Of a stretch of DNA of 8,346 nucleotides, positions 1-6,523 are shown piece after piece (position 1 is the stretch's first letter; the number at the start of each line of letters is the position of its first letter). Both the position numbers and the translations under genes were made by a program. Below the pieces are notes generated by a model that did no database searches, had not been told where the DNA came from, and saw nothing but the letters and a program-made list of their open reading frames with translations. Source of the DNA: Thiohalobacter sp. (GTDB lineage Bacteria > Pseudomonadota > Gammaproteobacteria > DSM-19610); assembly GCA_027080445.1 (NCBI GenBank), contig JALWRY010000086.1:1-8346 (forward strand). The letters run 5' to 3'.

Positions 1-182
1 GACGCGGCGGTGGCATTACCGGGGGGGGCGCACTGCTGCGCGGCCTGGAGCATCTGTTGGTGGAAGAAACCGGTCTGCCTGTGGTGATTGCCGACGATCC
101 GCTGACCTGCGTGGCGCGCGGCGGCGGCCGCGCCCTGGAATTACTCGATGAGCGTGGCGGTGACCTGTTCGCGGTTGAATGA
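1..182 (+). CDS. mreB: MreB, rod-shape-determining actin homologue (3' end only)
   Basis: This is the C-terminal 59 residues of MreB, read from base 3 to the TGA at 180-182; the 5' part lies outside the window. MreB is a cytoplasmic, membrane-associated actin-like ATPase whose filaments orient the elongation machinery along the cell side wall. The visible part carries the ITGGGALLRG nucleotide-binding loop, then EETGLPV, the DPLTCVARGGGRALE block and the GGDLF C-terminus, all hallmarks of proteobacterial MreB. The segment before the loop reads RGGGITGGG where RGIVLTGGG is usual, a conservative-looking but noticeable change. The loop is encoded by an unbroken run of eight G bases (21-28). It lies 40 bases upstream of the inferred mreC start, in the classic mreBCD order. 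Identification is near certain from motif recall; completeness cannot be judged. Confidence 0.96.
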   Translation, partial: RGGGITGGGALLRGLEHLLVEETGLPVVIADDPLTCVARGGGRALELLDERGGDLFAVE

Positions 183-191
183 TCGCTGAGG

Positions 192-208
192 CCGGTCGGC
201 CGGACCGG
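192..208 (+). promoter_or_regulatory. GC-rich hairpin in the mreB-mreC spacer
   Basis: CCGGTC (192-197) and its exact reverse complement GACCGG (203-208) flank a five-base loop, giving a six-pair stem made mostly of G-C pairs. No run of T follows, so it does not look like an intrinsic terminator. The 3' arm touches the GGATGGAG purine tract that precedes mreC, so the folded mRNA could hinder ribosome loading on mreC or protect the upstream mreB message. The structure is seen directly; the role is inference. Confidence 0.4.
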
Positions 209-210
209 AT

Positions 211-214
211 GGAG
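211..214 (+). promoter_or_regulatory. Shine-Dalgarno sequence deciding the mreC start
   Basis: GGAG lies eight bases before the ATC codon at 223. It is the only good Shine-Dalgarno match in the spacer. The alternative TTG start at 265 has no purine-rich tract at a suitable distance (249-260 is pyrimidine-rich and mixed). This supports initiation at 223 rather than 265. Confidence 0.6.
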
Positions 215-222
215 TAGACGCT

Positions 223-1119
223 ATCAAGCAGATCTTTACCGCAGGCCCTCCGCTGCTGGCCCGCTTGCTGGGGCTGGTGCTGCTTTCCATCGCCCTGATG
301 ACCATCGACCACCGCCAGCATCACCTCGACAGCCTGCGCAGTACGCTGTCGGTGGTGGTTTACCCCCTGCAACTGCTGGTCGACCTGCCCGGCAATACGG
401 TTGACTGGTTCCGCGAGTCACTCGCCACCCGCCGCCAGCTTCAGGAAGACAACTTCAGCCTGCGCAACCAGCAACTGGTGCTGAACACCCAGTTACAGAA
501 GCTGGAAGCCCTGGAAGCCGAGAATCGTCACCTGCGTGCACTGCTCGACTCGTCCTTCCAGGTCGGCGAGCGACCGATGTTGATTGCTACGCTGCTGTCG
601 GTGGACATGGACCCCTACCGGCACCAGATCGAGATCAACAAGGGCAGCCTGGACAAGCTGTTCGAGGGCCAGCCGCTGCTCGACAGCCGGGGCATCATGG
701 GCCAGTTGATTCACGTCGGCCCCTTCACGTCCACGGCCATGCTCATCACCGACCCGGCGCACGCCATTCCGGTGCAGGTCAACCGTAACGGCCTGCGCAC
801 CATTGCACTCGGCACCGGCAAGCTCGACCAGCTGGAATTGCCCAATATCCCGAACAATGCCGATATTCGCGTGGGTGACCTGCTGGTGAGCTCCGGGCTT
901 GGCGGCCGTTTCCCGCCCGGCTACCCGGTTGCCGAGGTGACCGAGGTCGAACACGACCCCGGGCGCGCCTTTTCCCGGGTGCTGGCGCGGCCACGCGCGC
1001 AACTGAATCGCAGCCGTGAAGTGTTGCTGGTATGGCCGGAGCAGATTGAACACCCGCCCGCACCAAAAGATGACAAACCGCCACAACCGTCACAACCGCC
1101 AAAGGAGAAAACACCGTGA
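223..1119 (+). CDS. mreC: MreC, rod-shape-determining periplasmic scaffold
   Basis: MreC is a bitopic inner-membrane protein whose periplasmic domain oligomerises and activates PBP2-RodA during elongation. From 223 the product is 298 residues, within the family's usual range. Its N-terminus reads KQIFTAGPPLLARLL, matching the conserved cytoplasmic (I/L)F-x-x-GP-x-L-x-x-RL segment. A transmembrane helix follows at about residues 15-31, a coiled coil at about 67-109 (heptad-like LQKLEALEAENRHLRALL), then the beta domain with IEINKG, GIMGQL, LITDP and VGDLLVSSGLGGRFPPGYPV, and a proline/lysine-rich tail. No ATG, GTG or TTG occurs in frame between the stop at 187-189 and TTG 265. Starting at 265 would remove the conserved segment and part of the membrane anchor, so I infer an ATC start at 223 behind GGAG (211-214). 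A sequencing error in the start codon is the main alternative. The stop overlaps mreD by four bases (GTGA). Confidence 0.93.
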   Translation: MKQIFTAGPPLLARLLGLVLLSIALMTIDHRQHHLDSLRSTLSVVVYPLQLLVDLPGNTVDWFRESLATRRQLQEDNFSLRNQQLVLNTQLQKLEALEAENRHLRALLDSSFQVGERPMLIATLLSVDMDPYRHQIEINKGSLDKLFEGQPLLDSRGIMGQLIHVGPFTSTAMLITDPAHAIPVQVNRNGLRTIALGTGKLDQLELPNIPNNADIRVGDLLVSSGLGGRFPPGYPVAEVTEVEHDPGRAFSRVLARPRAQLNRSREVLLVWPEQIEHPPAPKDDKPPQPSQPPKEKTP

Positions 1120-1604
1120 ACCTGTCCCGGTCTCGTGGTGGTTTCATCATCCTGGTCACTTTCGCGCTGGCGATGGTCCTGACCATTATCCCGTTACCGG
1201 AGGGTCTGATTCGATGGCGGCCGGACTGGGTCGGGCTGACGCTGATTTTCTGGTGCCTGGCGCTCCCCTATCGAATCAGTGTCGGTTCCGGCTTCATTGT
1301 GGGCCTGTTGCTCGATGTCTTGACGGGAACCCTGCTGGGACAACACGCACTGGCGCTCAGCCTGATCGCCTACGTGTGCGTGCGACTGCATGCCAGGATT
1401 CGCGCCTACCCGGCCTGGCAACAAATGCTGACGGTACTGGTCCTGCTGGTGCTGCACCAGCTGGTGGTGTTATGGGTTGACCGCACCATCGGGCGGCCCG
1501 GACACCCCTTTTCCTACTGGCTACCGTCCGTGATCGGCATGTTCCTGTGGCCACTGGTCTACCGCTGGCTAAACTCGGTGCGACTCGCTTTCTCGGTACA
1601 ATAG
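1116..1604 (+). CDS. mreD: MreD, rod-shape-determining membrane protein
   Basis: MreD is a small integral inner-membrane partner of MreC in the elongasome. The 162-residue product is the typical length and almost entirely hydrophobic, with five to six likely membrane segments at about residues 9-27, 38-51, 54-69, 77-92, 101-120 and 134-150. Family landmarks are the RPDWVGLTLIFW block near residues 35-46, and GLLLDVLTGTLLGQHAL near 63-79. The GTG start overlaps the mreC stop in a GTGA arrangement and is preceded by AAGGAG (1102-1107) eight bases upstream, so the start is well supported and translation is probably coupled to mreC. The stop lies three bases before mrdA. Confidence rests on the motifs plus position between mreC and mrdA. 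Confidence 0.95.
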   Translation: MNLSRSRGGFIILVTFALAMVLTIIPLPEGLIRWRPDWVGLTLIFWCLALPYRISVGSGFIVGLLLDVLTGTLLGQHALALSLIAYVCVRLHARIRAYPAWQQMLTVLVLLVLHQLVVLWVDRTIGRPGHPFSYWLPSVIGMFLWPLVYRWLNSVRLAFSVQ

Positions 1605-1607
1605 TTC

Positions 1608-3461
1608 ATGGTTTCACGCATCACCATCAAGGATTACCTGTTCGAGAACCGCCTGTTCATGCAGCGCTCGATACAGGCGCTGATCTTTGCCGCCCTGCTG
1701 GTTGCCATACTGATCGGGCGACTGGTGTACCTGCAGGTGCTGGCGCATGAGCACTACATCACCCTGTCCGATGACAACCGTATCAAGATTCTGCCGGAGC
1801 CACCCAACCGCGGACTGATCTTCGACCGTAACGGCGTCATCCTGGCCGACAACCTGCCGTCTTACCGGCTGGAAATCACCCCCGAACAGGTACACGACAA
1901 CATGGATGCCGTGGTCGACCGGCTGGCCAAACTGGTCAACATCCGTGATATCGACCGCAAACGCTTCGACCGGCTGAGAAAGCGCACGCCGGTATTCAAA
2001 CCCGTGCCGCTGCGATTTCATCTCAGCGACGAAGAGGTCGCCCGCTTCGCTGTCGATCGACACCGTTTTCCCGGTGTGGAAATTGTCGCCGGCCTGTCCC
2101 GCCATTATCCGCATGGGCCGCTGGCCTCACATGTGCTGGGTTATGTCGGGCGCATCGATGAACGCGACCTGCAGCGTATCGACACCTCCAGCTACAGTGG
2201 CACGACACATATCGGCAAGGTGGGTATCGAGCGCACCTATGAAAAACGCCTGCATGGTACCGTGGGGTTTCGGCAGGTGGAGACCAATGCCGAGGGACGT
2301 GTATTGCGTACCCTGGTGCGTACTCCCCCTGTCCCCGGTGACAACCTCTACCTGACACTCGACCTGGAGTTGCAAAACGTTGTCGAGCAGGCCTTTGGCG
2401 ACCGTTCAGGCGCCGCGGTCGCCATCAACCCGGATACCGGCGAGATACTCGCACTGGTCAGCAAACCCACCTACGATCCCAACCTGTTCGTCAATGGCAT
2501 CGATACGAAAACCTACGCGGCGCTGCGTGACGACAAATTGCAGCCCCTGTTCAACCGGGCACTGCGTGGCCAGTACCCGCCCGGCTCCACCATTAAACCG
2601 TTTGTCGGCCTTGGCGGCCTGGAACAGGGCATCACCACGGCCCACGCGCACACCTTCTGCCCGGGCTACTACCAGCTACCCGGCAAGGAGCGAAAATACC
2701 GGGACTGGAAACACTCAGGGCACGGTACCGTGGACCTGACCAGCGCCATTGCCCAGTCCTGCGATGTCTATTTCTACGACCTGGCGCTATCGATGGGCAT
2801 AGATCGCCTGTATAACTTCCTGTCACAATTCGGTTTTGGCACCCGCACCGGGATCGATATCAGCGGCGAGCTGCCCGGTCTCATGCCATCGCGCCAGTGG
2901 AAGCGCGCAACGCGCAACCAGCCCTGGTTTCCCGGCGAGACACTGATCACCGGAATTGGCCAGGGTTTCATGCTGGCAACCCCGCTTCAGCTTGCCAGCG
3001 CCACGGCAACCCTGTCGAAATATGGCCACCGGGTACGACCGCACATCGTCGCGGCGACCCAGTCCCACGATGACCCGGGACTATCTCCGGTGAAGGTGGA
3101 AACGGTCCTGGATATCCCGGTCGAAAACCGCAACGACTGGGATGTTATCATTCACGCCATGCATGAGGTGGTACAGGGCAGACACGGCACGGCGCGCAAG
3201 GCGGGGCGGGGCGCAAAATATCAATTTGCCGGCAAGACCGGTACCGCACAGGTCTTCGGGCTTAAAAAAGAAGAAAAGTACAACGCCAAAAAACTTGCCC
3301 GGAAGCTGCACGACCATTCGCTGTTTATCGCCTTCGCACCGCTCAAACATCCCCGCATTGCCGTGGCTGTCGTGGTCGAACACGGCGGCAGTGGCAGCGC
3401 CGTCGCGGCCCCGATTGCGCGAACCATTCTCGACCAGTACCTGTCGAGGCCCCGGTCATGA
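1608..3461 (+). CDS. mrdA: Penicillin-binding protein 2, elongation-specific transpeptidase
   Basis: PBP2 is the class B DD-transpeptidase that cross-links side-wall peptidoglycan in complex with the glycosyltransferase RodA. The 617-residue product has one membrane anchor (about residues 22-44), a pedestal domain beginning with RGLIFDRNG (68-76) and a C-terminal transpeptidase domain. Catalytic motifs are complete: S327-T-I-K330 with the nucleophilic serine, S384-C-D386 in the SxN position, and K543-T-G545 within KTGTAQVF. C351, D366, H372 and C385 match, with identical spacing, the zinc ligands that I recall for E. coli PBP2 (D350, D365, H371, C384), with Cys in place of the first Asp. The ATG start follows the mreD stop after three bases and has no clear Shine-Dalgarno sequence, so it probably depends on reinitiation after mreD. 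The stop overlaps rodA (ATGA). Confidence 0.97.
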   Translation: MVSRITIKDYLFENRLFMQRSIQALIFAALLVAILIGRLVYLQVLAHEHYITLSDDNRIKILPEPPNRGLIFDRNGVILADNLPSYRLEITPEQVHDNMDAVVDRLAKLVNIRDIDRKRFDRLRKRTPVFKPVPLRFHLSDEEVARFAVDRHRFPGVEIVAGLSRHYPHGPLASHVLGYVGRIDERDLQRIDTSSYSGTTHIGKVGIERTYEKRLHGTVGFRQVETNAEGRVLRTLVRTPPVPGDNLYLTLDLELQNVVEQAFGDRSGAAVAINPDTGEILALVSKPTYDPNLFVNGIDTKTYAALRDDKLQPLFNRALRGQYPPGSTIKPFVGLGGLEQGITTAHAHTFCPGYYQLPGKERKYRDWKHSGHGTVDLTSAIAQSCDVYFYDLALSMGIDRLYNFLSQFGFGTRTGIDISGELPGLMPSRQWKRATRNQPWFPGETLITGIGQGFMLATPLQLASATATLSKYGHRVRPHIVAATQSHDDPGLSPVKVETVLDIPVENRNDWDVIIHAMHEVVQGRHGTARKAGRGAKYQFAGKTGTAQVFGLKKEEKYNAKKLARKLHDHSLFIAFAPLKHPRIAVAVVVEHGGSGSAVAAPIARTILDQYLSRPRS

Positions 3462-4582
3462 GCACCCTGCTCGACAGCGCCCGCGAGGACGCCAGCCGCC
3501 GTGACTGGCAACATTTACTACATGTCGATGCCGTACTACTGTTCGGCTTGTTCGCCACTTCGGTATTCGGCCTGTTTGTACTGTACAGTGCAGGAGGACA
3601 GGATCAGTCCATCCTGATTCGTCAACTGGTGCGGCTCGGTATTGCGTTTGGCGCCATGGTCCTCATCGCCCAGTTGCGGCCACAGTGGCTGCAACGCTGG
3701 TCGCCCTGGCTGTACGGCCTGGGGATTGTGCTTCTGGTCGCCGTCCTGGCCATGGGCGATGTCGGCAAGGGCGCGCAACGCTGGCTGGATTTCGGTTTTG
3801 TGCGTTTCCAGCCGTCGGAAATGATGAAACTCGCCGTCCCCATGATGGTGGCCTGGTACCTGGCCGACAAACGCCTGCCACCGACCGGCTGGAAGCTTGC
3901 CGTGGCCGGCGCGCTGATCGTGGTGCCCGTGGTACTGATCGCACGCCAGCCGGATCTCGGTACTTCGCTGCTGATCGGCAGTACAGGTTTCTTCGTGCTG
4001 TTTATGGCTGGCCTGTCGTGGCGGCTGCTCGGCGGGCTGACCCTGCTGGGCGCCGCCGGCGCCCCGGTGCTGTGGCATTTCATGCATGACTACCAGCGCC
4101 AGCGGGTGATTACCTTCCTCAACCCGGAACAGGACCCGCTGGGTACCGGCTATCACATCATCCAGTCAAAGATTGCCATCGGCTCGGGCGGTATATTTGG
4201 CAAGGGCTGGCTGAACGGGACCCAGGCGCACCTTGAATTCCTGCCGGAACGCACCACGGATTTCATTTTCGCCGTGCTGGGCGAAGAGTTCGGGCTGTTC
4301 GGCATCCTGGTGCTGCTGGCACTGTATACTTTCATTATTGTCCGCAGCCTGCATATCGCCACCCAGGCCCAGGATACCTATGGCCGCCTGCTGGCAGGCA
4401 GTCTGGCCATGACATTTTTTATCTACATCATCGTGAATACCGGGATGGTCACCGGCCTGCTGCCGGTGGTTGGCTTGCCGCTGCCGCTCGTCAGCTATGG
4501 CGGCACCTCCATGGTGACCCTGATGGCGGGTTTCGGTATCCTGATGTCCATACATACGCACCGAAAACTACTGACAAGCTAG
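3458..4582 (+). CDS. rodA: RodA, SEDS-family peptidoglycan glycosyltransferase
   Basis: RodA polymerises lipid II into glycan strands at the inner membrane for cell elongation and works as a pair with PBP2. The 374-residue product is a polytopic protein with about ten hydrophobic segments, the normal SEDS size. Diagnostic blocks are RFQPSEMMKL (about residues 121-130), ARQPDLGTSLL, the periplasmic loop ERTTDFIFAVLGEEFG, in which D268 corresponds to the essential SEDS aspartate, and the closing GLPLPLVSYGGTSM. RodA is preferred over the division paralogue FtsW because it directly follows mrdA and sits in the mre cluster. The ATG overlaps the mrdA stop (ATGA), with GAGG at 3446-3449 eight bases upstream, so stoichiometric coupling with PBP2 is likely. 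The synonym is mrdB. Confidence 0.97.
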   Translation: MSTLLDSAREDASRRDWQHLLHVDAVLLFGLFATSVFGLFVLYSAGGQDQSILIRQLVRLGIAFGAMVLIAQLRPQWLQRWSPWLYGLGIVLLVAVLAMGDVGKGAQRWLDFGFVRFQPSEMMKLAVPMMVAWYLADKRLPPTGWKLAVAGALIVVPVVLIARQPDLGTSLLIGSTGFFVLFMAGLSWRLLGGLTLLGAAGAPVLWHFMHDYQRQRVITFLNPEQDPLGTGYHIIQSKIAIGSGGIFGKGWLNGTQAHLEFLPERTTDFIFAVLGEEFGLFGILVLLALYTFIIVRSLHIATQAQDTYGRLLAGSLAMTFFIYIIVNTGMVTGLLPVVGLPLPLVSYGGTSMVTLMAGFGILMSIHTHRKLLTS

Positions 4583-4591
4583 GGAAATACT

Positions 4592-5590
4592 GTGTTATTA
4601 CGGAAGCTGTTTTTATGCACGGCGGTGGCACTCCTCACCGGTTTCGGTTCCGCTACTTCGATGGCCGGGGATTTTTCGGACAATCCCCACACCCGGGACT
4701 TCATCGCTACCATGGTGAAAAAGCACGGGTTTGAGCGCGCCAGACTCACCGCCCTGTTCGATGAAGCCAAAAAACGTGACGACATCCTCGAAGCCATCGC
4801 CCGCCCGGCGGAAAAAACCAAACCCTGGCACGAGTACCGCAAGATCTTCCTGACGCCTGAACGCATTCGCGGCGGTGTCGCATTCTGGCGCAAGCACGCC
4901 GATATCCTCGATCGCGCCGCAAAGCAGTTTCAGGTCGACCCGTCCATCGTGGTCGCCATCATTGGTGTGGAAACCCGCTACGGCAAACATACCGGCGGTT
5001 ACCGGGTACTCGACGCACTGTCCACGCTGGCCTTCGACTACCCGCCGCGCAGCAAGTTCTTTACCTCGGAACTCGAACAGTTCCTGATGCTGGCGCGCGA
5101 GGAACATGTCGACCCGCGCAGCACCAAAGGCTCCTATGCCGGCGCCATGGGCTATGGCCAGTTCATCCCTTCCAGCTACCGGCACTATGCCATCGATTTC
5201 AACCAGGATGGTCACCGCGACCTGTGGAACAATATTGACGACATCATCGGTAGCGTCGCGAACTATTTTCATCAACACGGCTGGAAACCGGGCAACCCTG
5301 TCGCCAGCCGCGTCACGCAGGGCAAGGTACCGGCCTCGATGGTGTCGGAAAACAGCAAGCCCGACCGGACCGCCGGCGAACTTGCCGTGCTTGGTATTCA
5401 CACCACACCACCACTGCCTGCCGACCAACCGGTCGCGGTGCTGGAATTGCAACAACGTCAGGGACCGGAGTACTGGCTGACCAGCCAGAACTTCTATGTC
5501 ATCACCCGCTATAACCGCAGCCCGTTGTACGCCATGTCGGTGTACCAGCTCGGCAAGGCCATCCGGGATGCCTACCATAAAGACACCTGA
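4592..5590 (+). CDS. mltB: Lytic murein transglycosylase B, family 3 (GH103)
   Basis: This enzyme cleaves the MurNAc-GlcNAc bond of peptidoglycan non-hydrolytically, leaving 1,6-anhydroMurNAc ends. The 332-residue product has a signal peptide (about residues 1-25, SMA then GD) and the family 3 fold. The catalytic glutamate is E127 in GVETRYG, followed by LSTLAFDYPPRS, SYAGAMGYGQFIPSSY, an acidic DFNQDGHRDLW segment and VANYFHQHGW. There is no lipobox: the only early cysteine, C9, is inside the hydrophobic core. I therefore infer a soluble periplasmic form, like the SltB1 proteins encoded next to rodA in pseudomonads, not a lipoprotein like E. coli MltB. The GTG start follows AGGG (4581-4584); no in-frame ATG lies nearby. 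It begins nine bases after rodA, and its end overlaps rlpA by 23 bases. Confidence 0.94.
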   Translation: MLLRKLFLCTAVALLTGFGSATSMAGDFSDNPHTRDFIATMVKKHGFERARLTALFDEAKKRDDILEAIARPAEKTKPWHEYRKIFLTPERIRGGVAFWRKHADILDRAAKQFQVDPSIVVAIIGVETRYGKHTGGYRVLDALSTLAFDYPPRSKFFTSELEQFLMLAREEHVDPRSTKGSYAGAMGYGQFIPSSYRHYAIDFNQDGHRDLWNNIDDIIGSVANYFHQHGWKPGNPVASRVTQGKVPASMVSENSKPDRTAGELAVLGIHTTPPLPADQPVAVLELQQRQGPEYWLTSQNFYVITRYNRSPLYAMSVYQLGKAIRDAYHKDT

Positions 5591-6461
5591 CAGACCGGGA
5601 CGGGTGCTGGCAGGCCTGGCCATCGGCTGGCTGGCTGTGTTGCTGTCATCCTGCTCCACCCCCGGTGGCGGCCGTTACAGTCAGCGCCATGACAGCGCAC
5701 CAGGGCGGGTCGTCGATGTATCCCACGTCGCCGATGCCGTGCCGCGCGCAGAGCCAAGGAGCCGTTATGGCAACCCGGGCACCTACGTTGTCAACGGGAA
5801 GCAGTATCACACCCTGGCCAGCAGCAAGGGCTACCGTGAACGTGGCATTGCCTCCTGGTATGGAACCAAGTTCCACGGCCATCGCACCTCCAGCGGGGAA
5901 AGTTACGACATGTATAAAATGTCGGCGGCGCACAAGACACTGCCACTGCCGACCTACGCGCGCGTAACCAACCTGCGTAATGGCAAGTCGGTTATCGTCA
6001 AGATCAATGACCGGGGACCCTTCCACGAAAACCGCCTCATCGACCTGTCCTATGCCGCCGCCAGCCGACTGGGCATACTGGGAAAAGGCACCGGACTGGT
6101 CGAAGTCAGGGCTATCGATCCCGACCAGCCGGGACAACATGCAGCCAGAACCCACCGGCTTGCCAGCCACCCCAAAATCGATACCCGCACCCTGCCCGCA
6201 TCCGCCAGACCAGCGGCAGAACCCCGACTGTATCTCCAGGTAGGCGCGTTCCTCAGCCGCAGTAACGCCGAACAACTGAAGCGTCGCCTGGCAACGACAG
6301 CACCCGGCGAAACGTTTCACATCCGGGAAGCCAGCACCACACGTCACCAACATATCTACCGTGTGCGCATTGGCCCACTCGACTCCGTTGAAAGTGCTGA
6401 CCGGTTGGCGCACAGTCTGCTTCAACACGGCATCAAGTCACCACGCGTGGTGATCGACTAG
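5568..6461 (+). CDS. rlpA: RlpA, septal-ring lytic transglycosylase lipoprotein
   Basis: RlpA is an outer-membrane lipoprotein that, in Pseudomonas aeruginosa, cleaves glycan strands lacking stem peptides at the septum. From ATG 5568 the product has 297 residues with a lipoprotein signal ending in LLSS-C29; Ser at +2 favours outer-membrane sorting. The double-psi beta-barrel domain starts at GIASWYG. E111, H122 and D148 (SSGESYDM, AAHKTLPLP, KINDRGPF) match the spacing of the residues I recall as catalytic in P. aeruginosa (E120, H131, D157). A SPOR domain follows at about residues 222-297 (LYLQVGAFLSRSNAEQL to IYRVRIGPL), which would bind denuded glycan. A farther upstream ATG at 5496 would add 24 residues of mltB-overlapping sequence unlike a signal peptide. 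ATG 5568 has AAGG (5555-5558) nine bases upstream and places the lipobox correctly. Confidence 0.95.
   Translation: MPTIKTPDRPGRVLAGLAIGWLAVLLSSCSTPGGGRYSQRHDSAPGRVVDVSHVADAVPRAEPRSRYGNPGTYVVNGKQYHTLASSKGYRERGIASWYGTKFHGHRTSSGESYDMYKMSAAHKTLPLPTYARVTNLRNGKSVIVKINDRGPFHENRLIDLSYAAASRLGILGKGTGLVEVRAIDPDQPGQHAARTHRLASHPKIDTRTLPASARPAAEPRLYLQVGAFLSRSNAEQLKRRLATTAPGETFHIREASTTRHQHIYRVRIGPLDSVESADRLAHSLLQHGIKSPRVVID
6438..6453. repeat. Perfect 16-bp palindrome at the end of rlpA
   Basis: TCACCACGCGTGGTGA is its own reverse complement. It sits in the last codons of rlpA (Ser-Pro-Arg-Val-Val), just upstream of the putative dacA promoter. It could be a dimeric regulator site or a short RNA hairpin, but no T run follows, so it is not an obvious terminator. 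A perfect palindrome of this size is expected roughly once in eight windows of this length in random sequence (8346/65536), so function is unproven. Confidence 0.35.
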
Positions 6462-6464
6462 CCG

Positions 6465-6493
6465 TTGAAAAACCTTCATCAAGCGCACACAAT
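6465..6493 (+). promoter_or_regulatory. Candidate sigma70 promoter for dacA
   Basis: TTGAAA (6465-6470; five of six consensus bases) is separated by 17 bases from CACAAT (6488-6493; four of six). It lies in the only sizeable intergenic gap in the window. Transcription would start near 6500, leaving a short leader before dacA. The spacing is ideal but the -10 box is weak, so dacA may also be read through from rlpA. Confidence 0.4.
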
Positions 6494-6505
6494 GCGGCAC
6501 TTGAT
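6478..6505. repeat. Inverted repeat around the putative dacA -10 box
   Basis: ATCAAG (6478-6483) and CTTGAT (6500-6505) are perfect inverted copies separated by 16 bases that contain the candidate -10 box. A short inner CGC/GCG pairing (6484-6486 with 6494-6496) is also possible. The layout resembles an operator for a dimeric repressor, but six-base arms are weak evidence. Confidence 0.3.
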
Positions 6506-6523
6506 ACGACCACAGGACAACCC

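Noticed and set aside
1597..1602. TACAAT resembling a -10 box just before mrdA
   Set aside because: No credible -35 element lies 16-18 bases upstream (the sequence is near CTCGGT), and it falls in the last codons of mreD in a tightly coupled junction.
3536..4156. 206-codon minus-strand open frame opposite rodA
   Set aside because: The product is rich in Gln, His and Gly, as expected from reading hydrophobic membrane codons in reverse. RodA explains the region.
5496..5567. Upstream ATG extension of rlpA by 24 codons
   Set aside because: The extra residues are Ser/Thr/Cys/Arg-rich and overlap mltB in another frame. They would put a non-signal sequence ahead of the lipoprotein signal peptide, and ATG 5568 has a good Shine-Dalgarno sequence.
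4613..5659. Long open frame (348 codons) on the minus strand opposite mltB
   Set aside because: It mirrors mltB in a GC-rich region where antisense frames stay open by codon bias. Its translation shows no recognisable motifs, and mltB has a complete catalytic domain.
5646..6428. 260-codon minus-strand open frame opposite rlpA
   Set aside because: It is fully covered by rlpA, whose lipobox, barrel catalytic residues and SPOR domain are intact. The antisense product has no domain I recognise.
6438..6475. Rho-independent terminator after rlpA
   Set aside because: The palindrome at 6438-6453 is not followed by a T-rich tract; the next bases are mixed and then A-rich.
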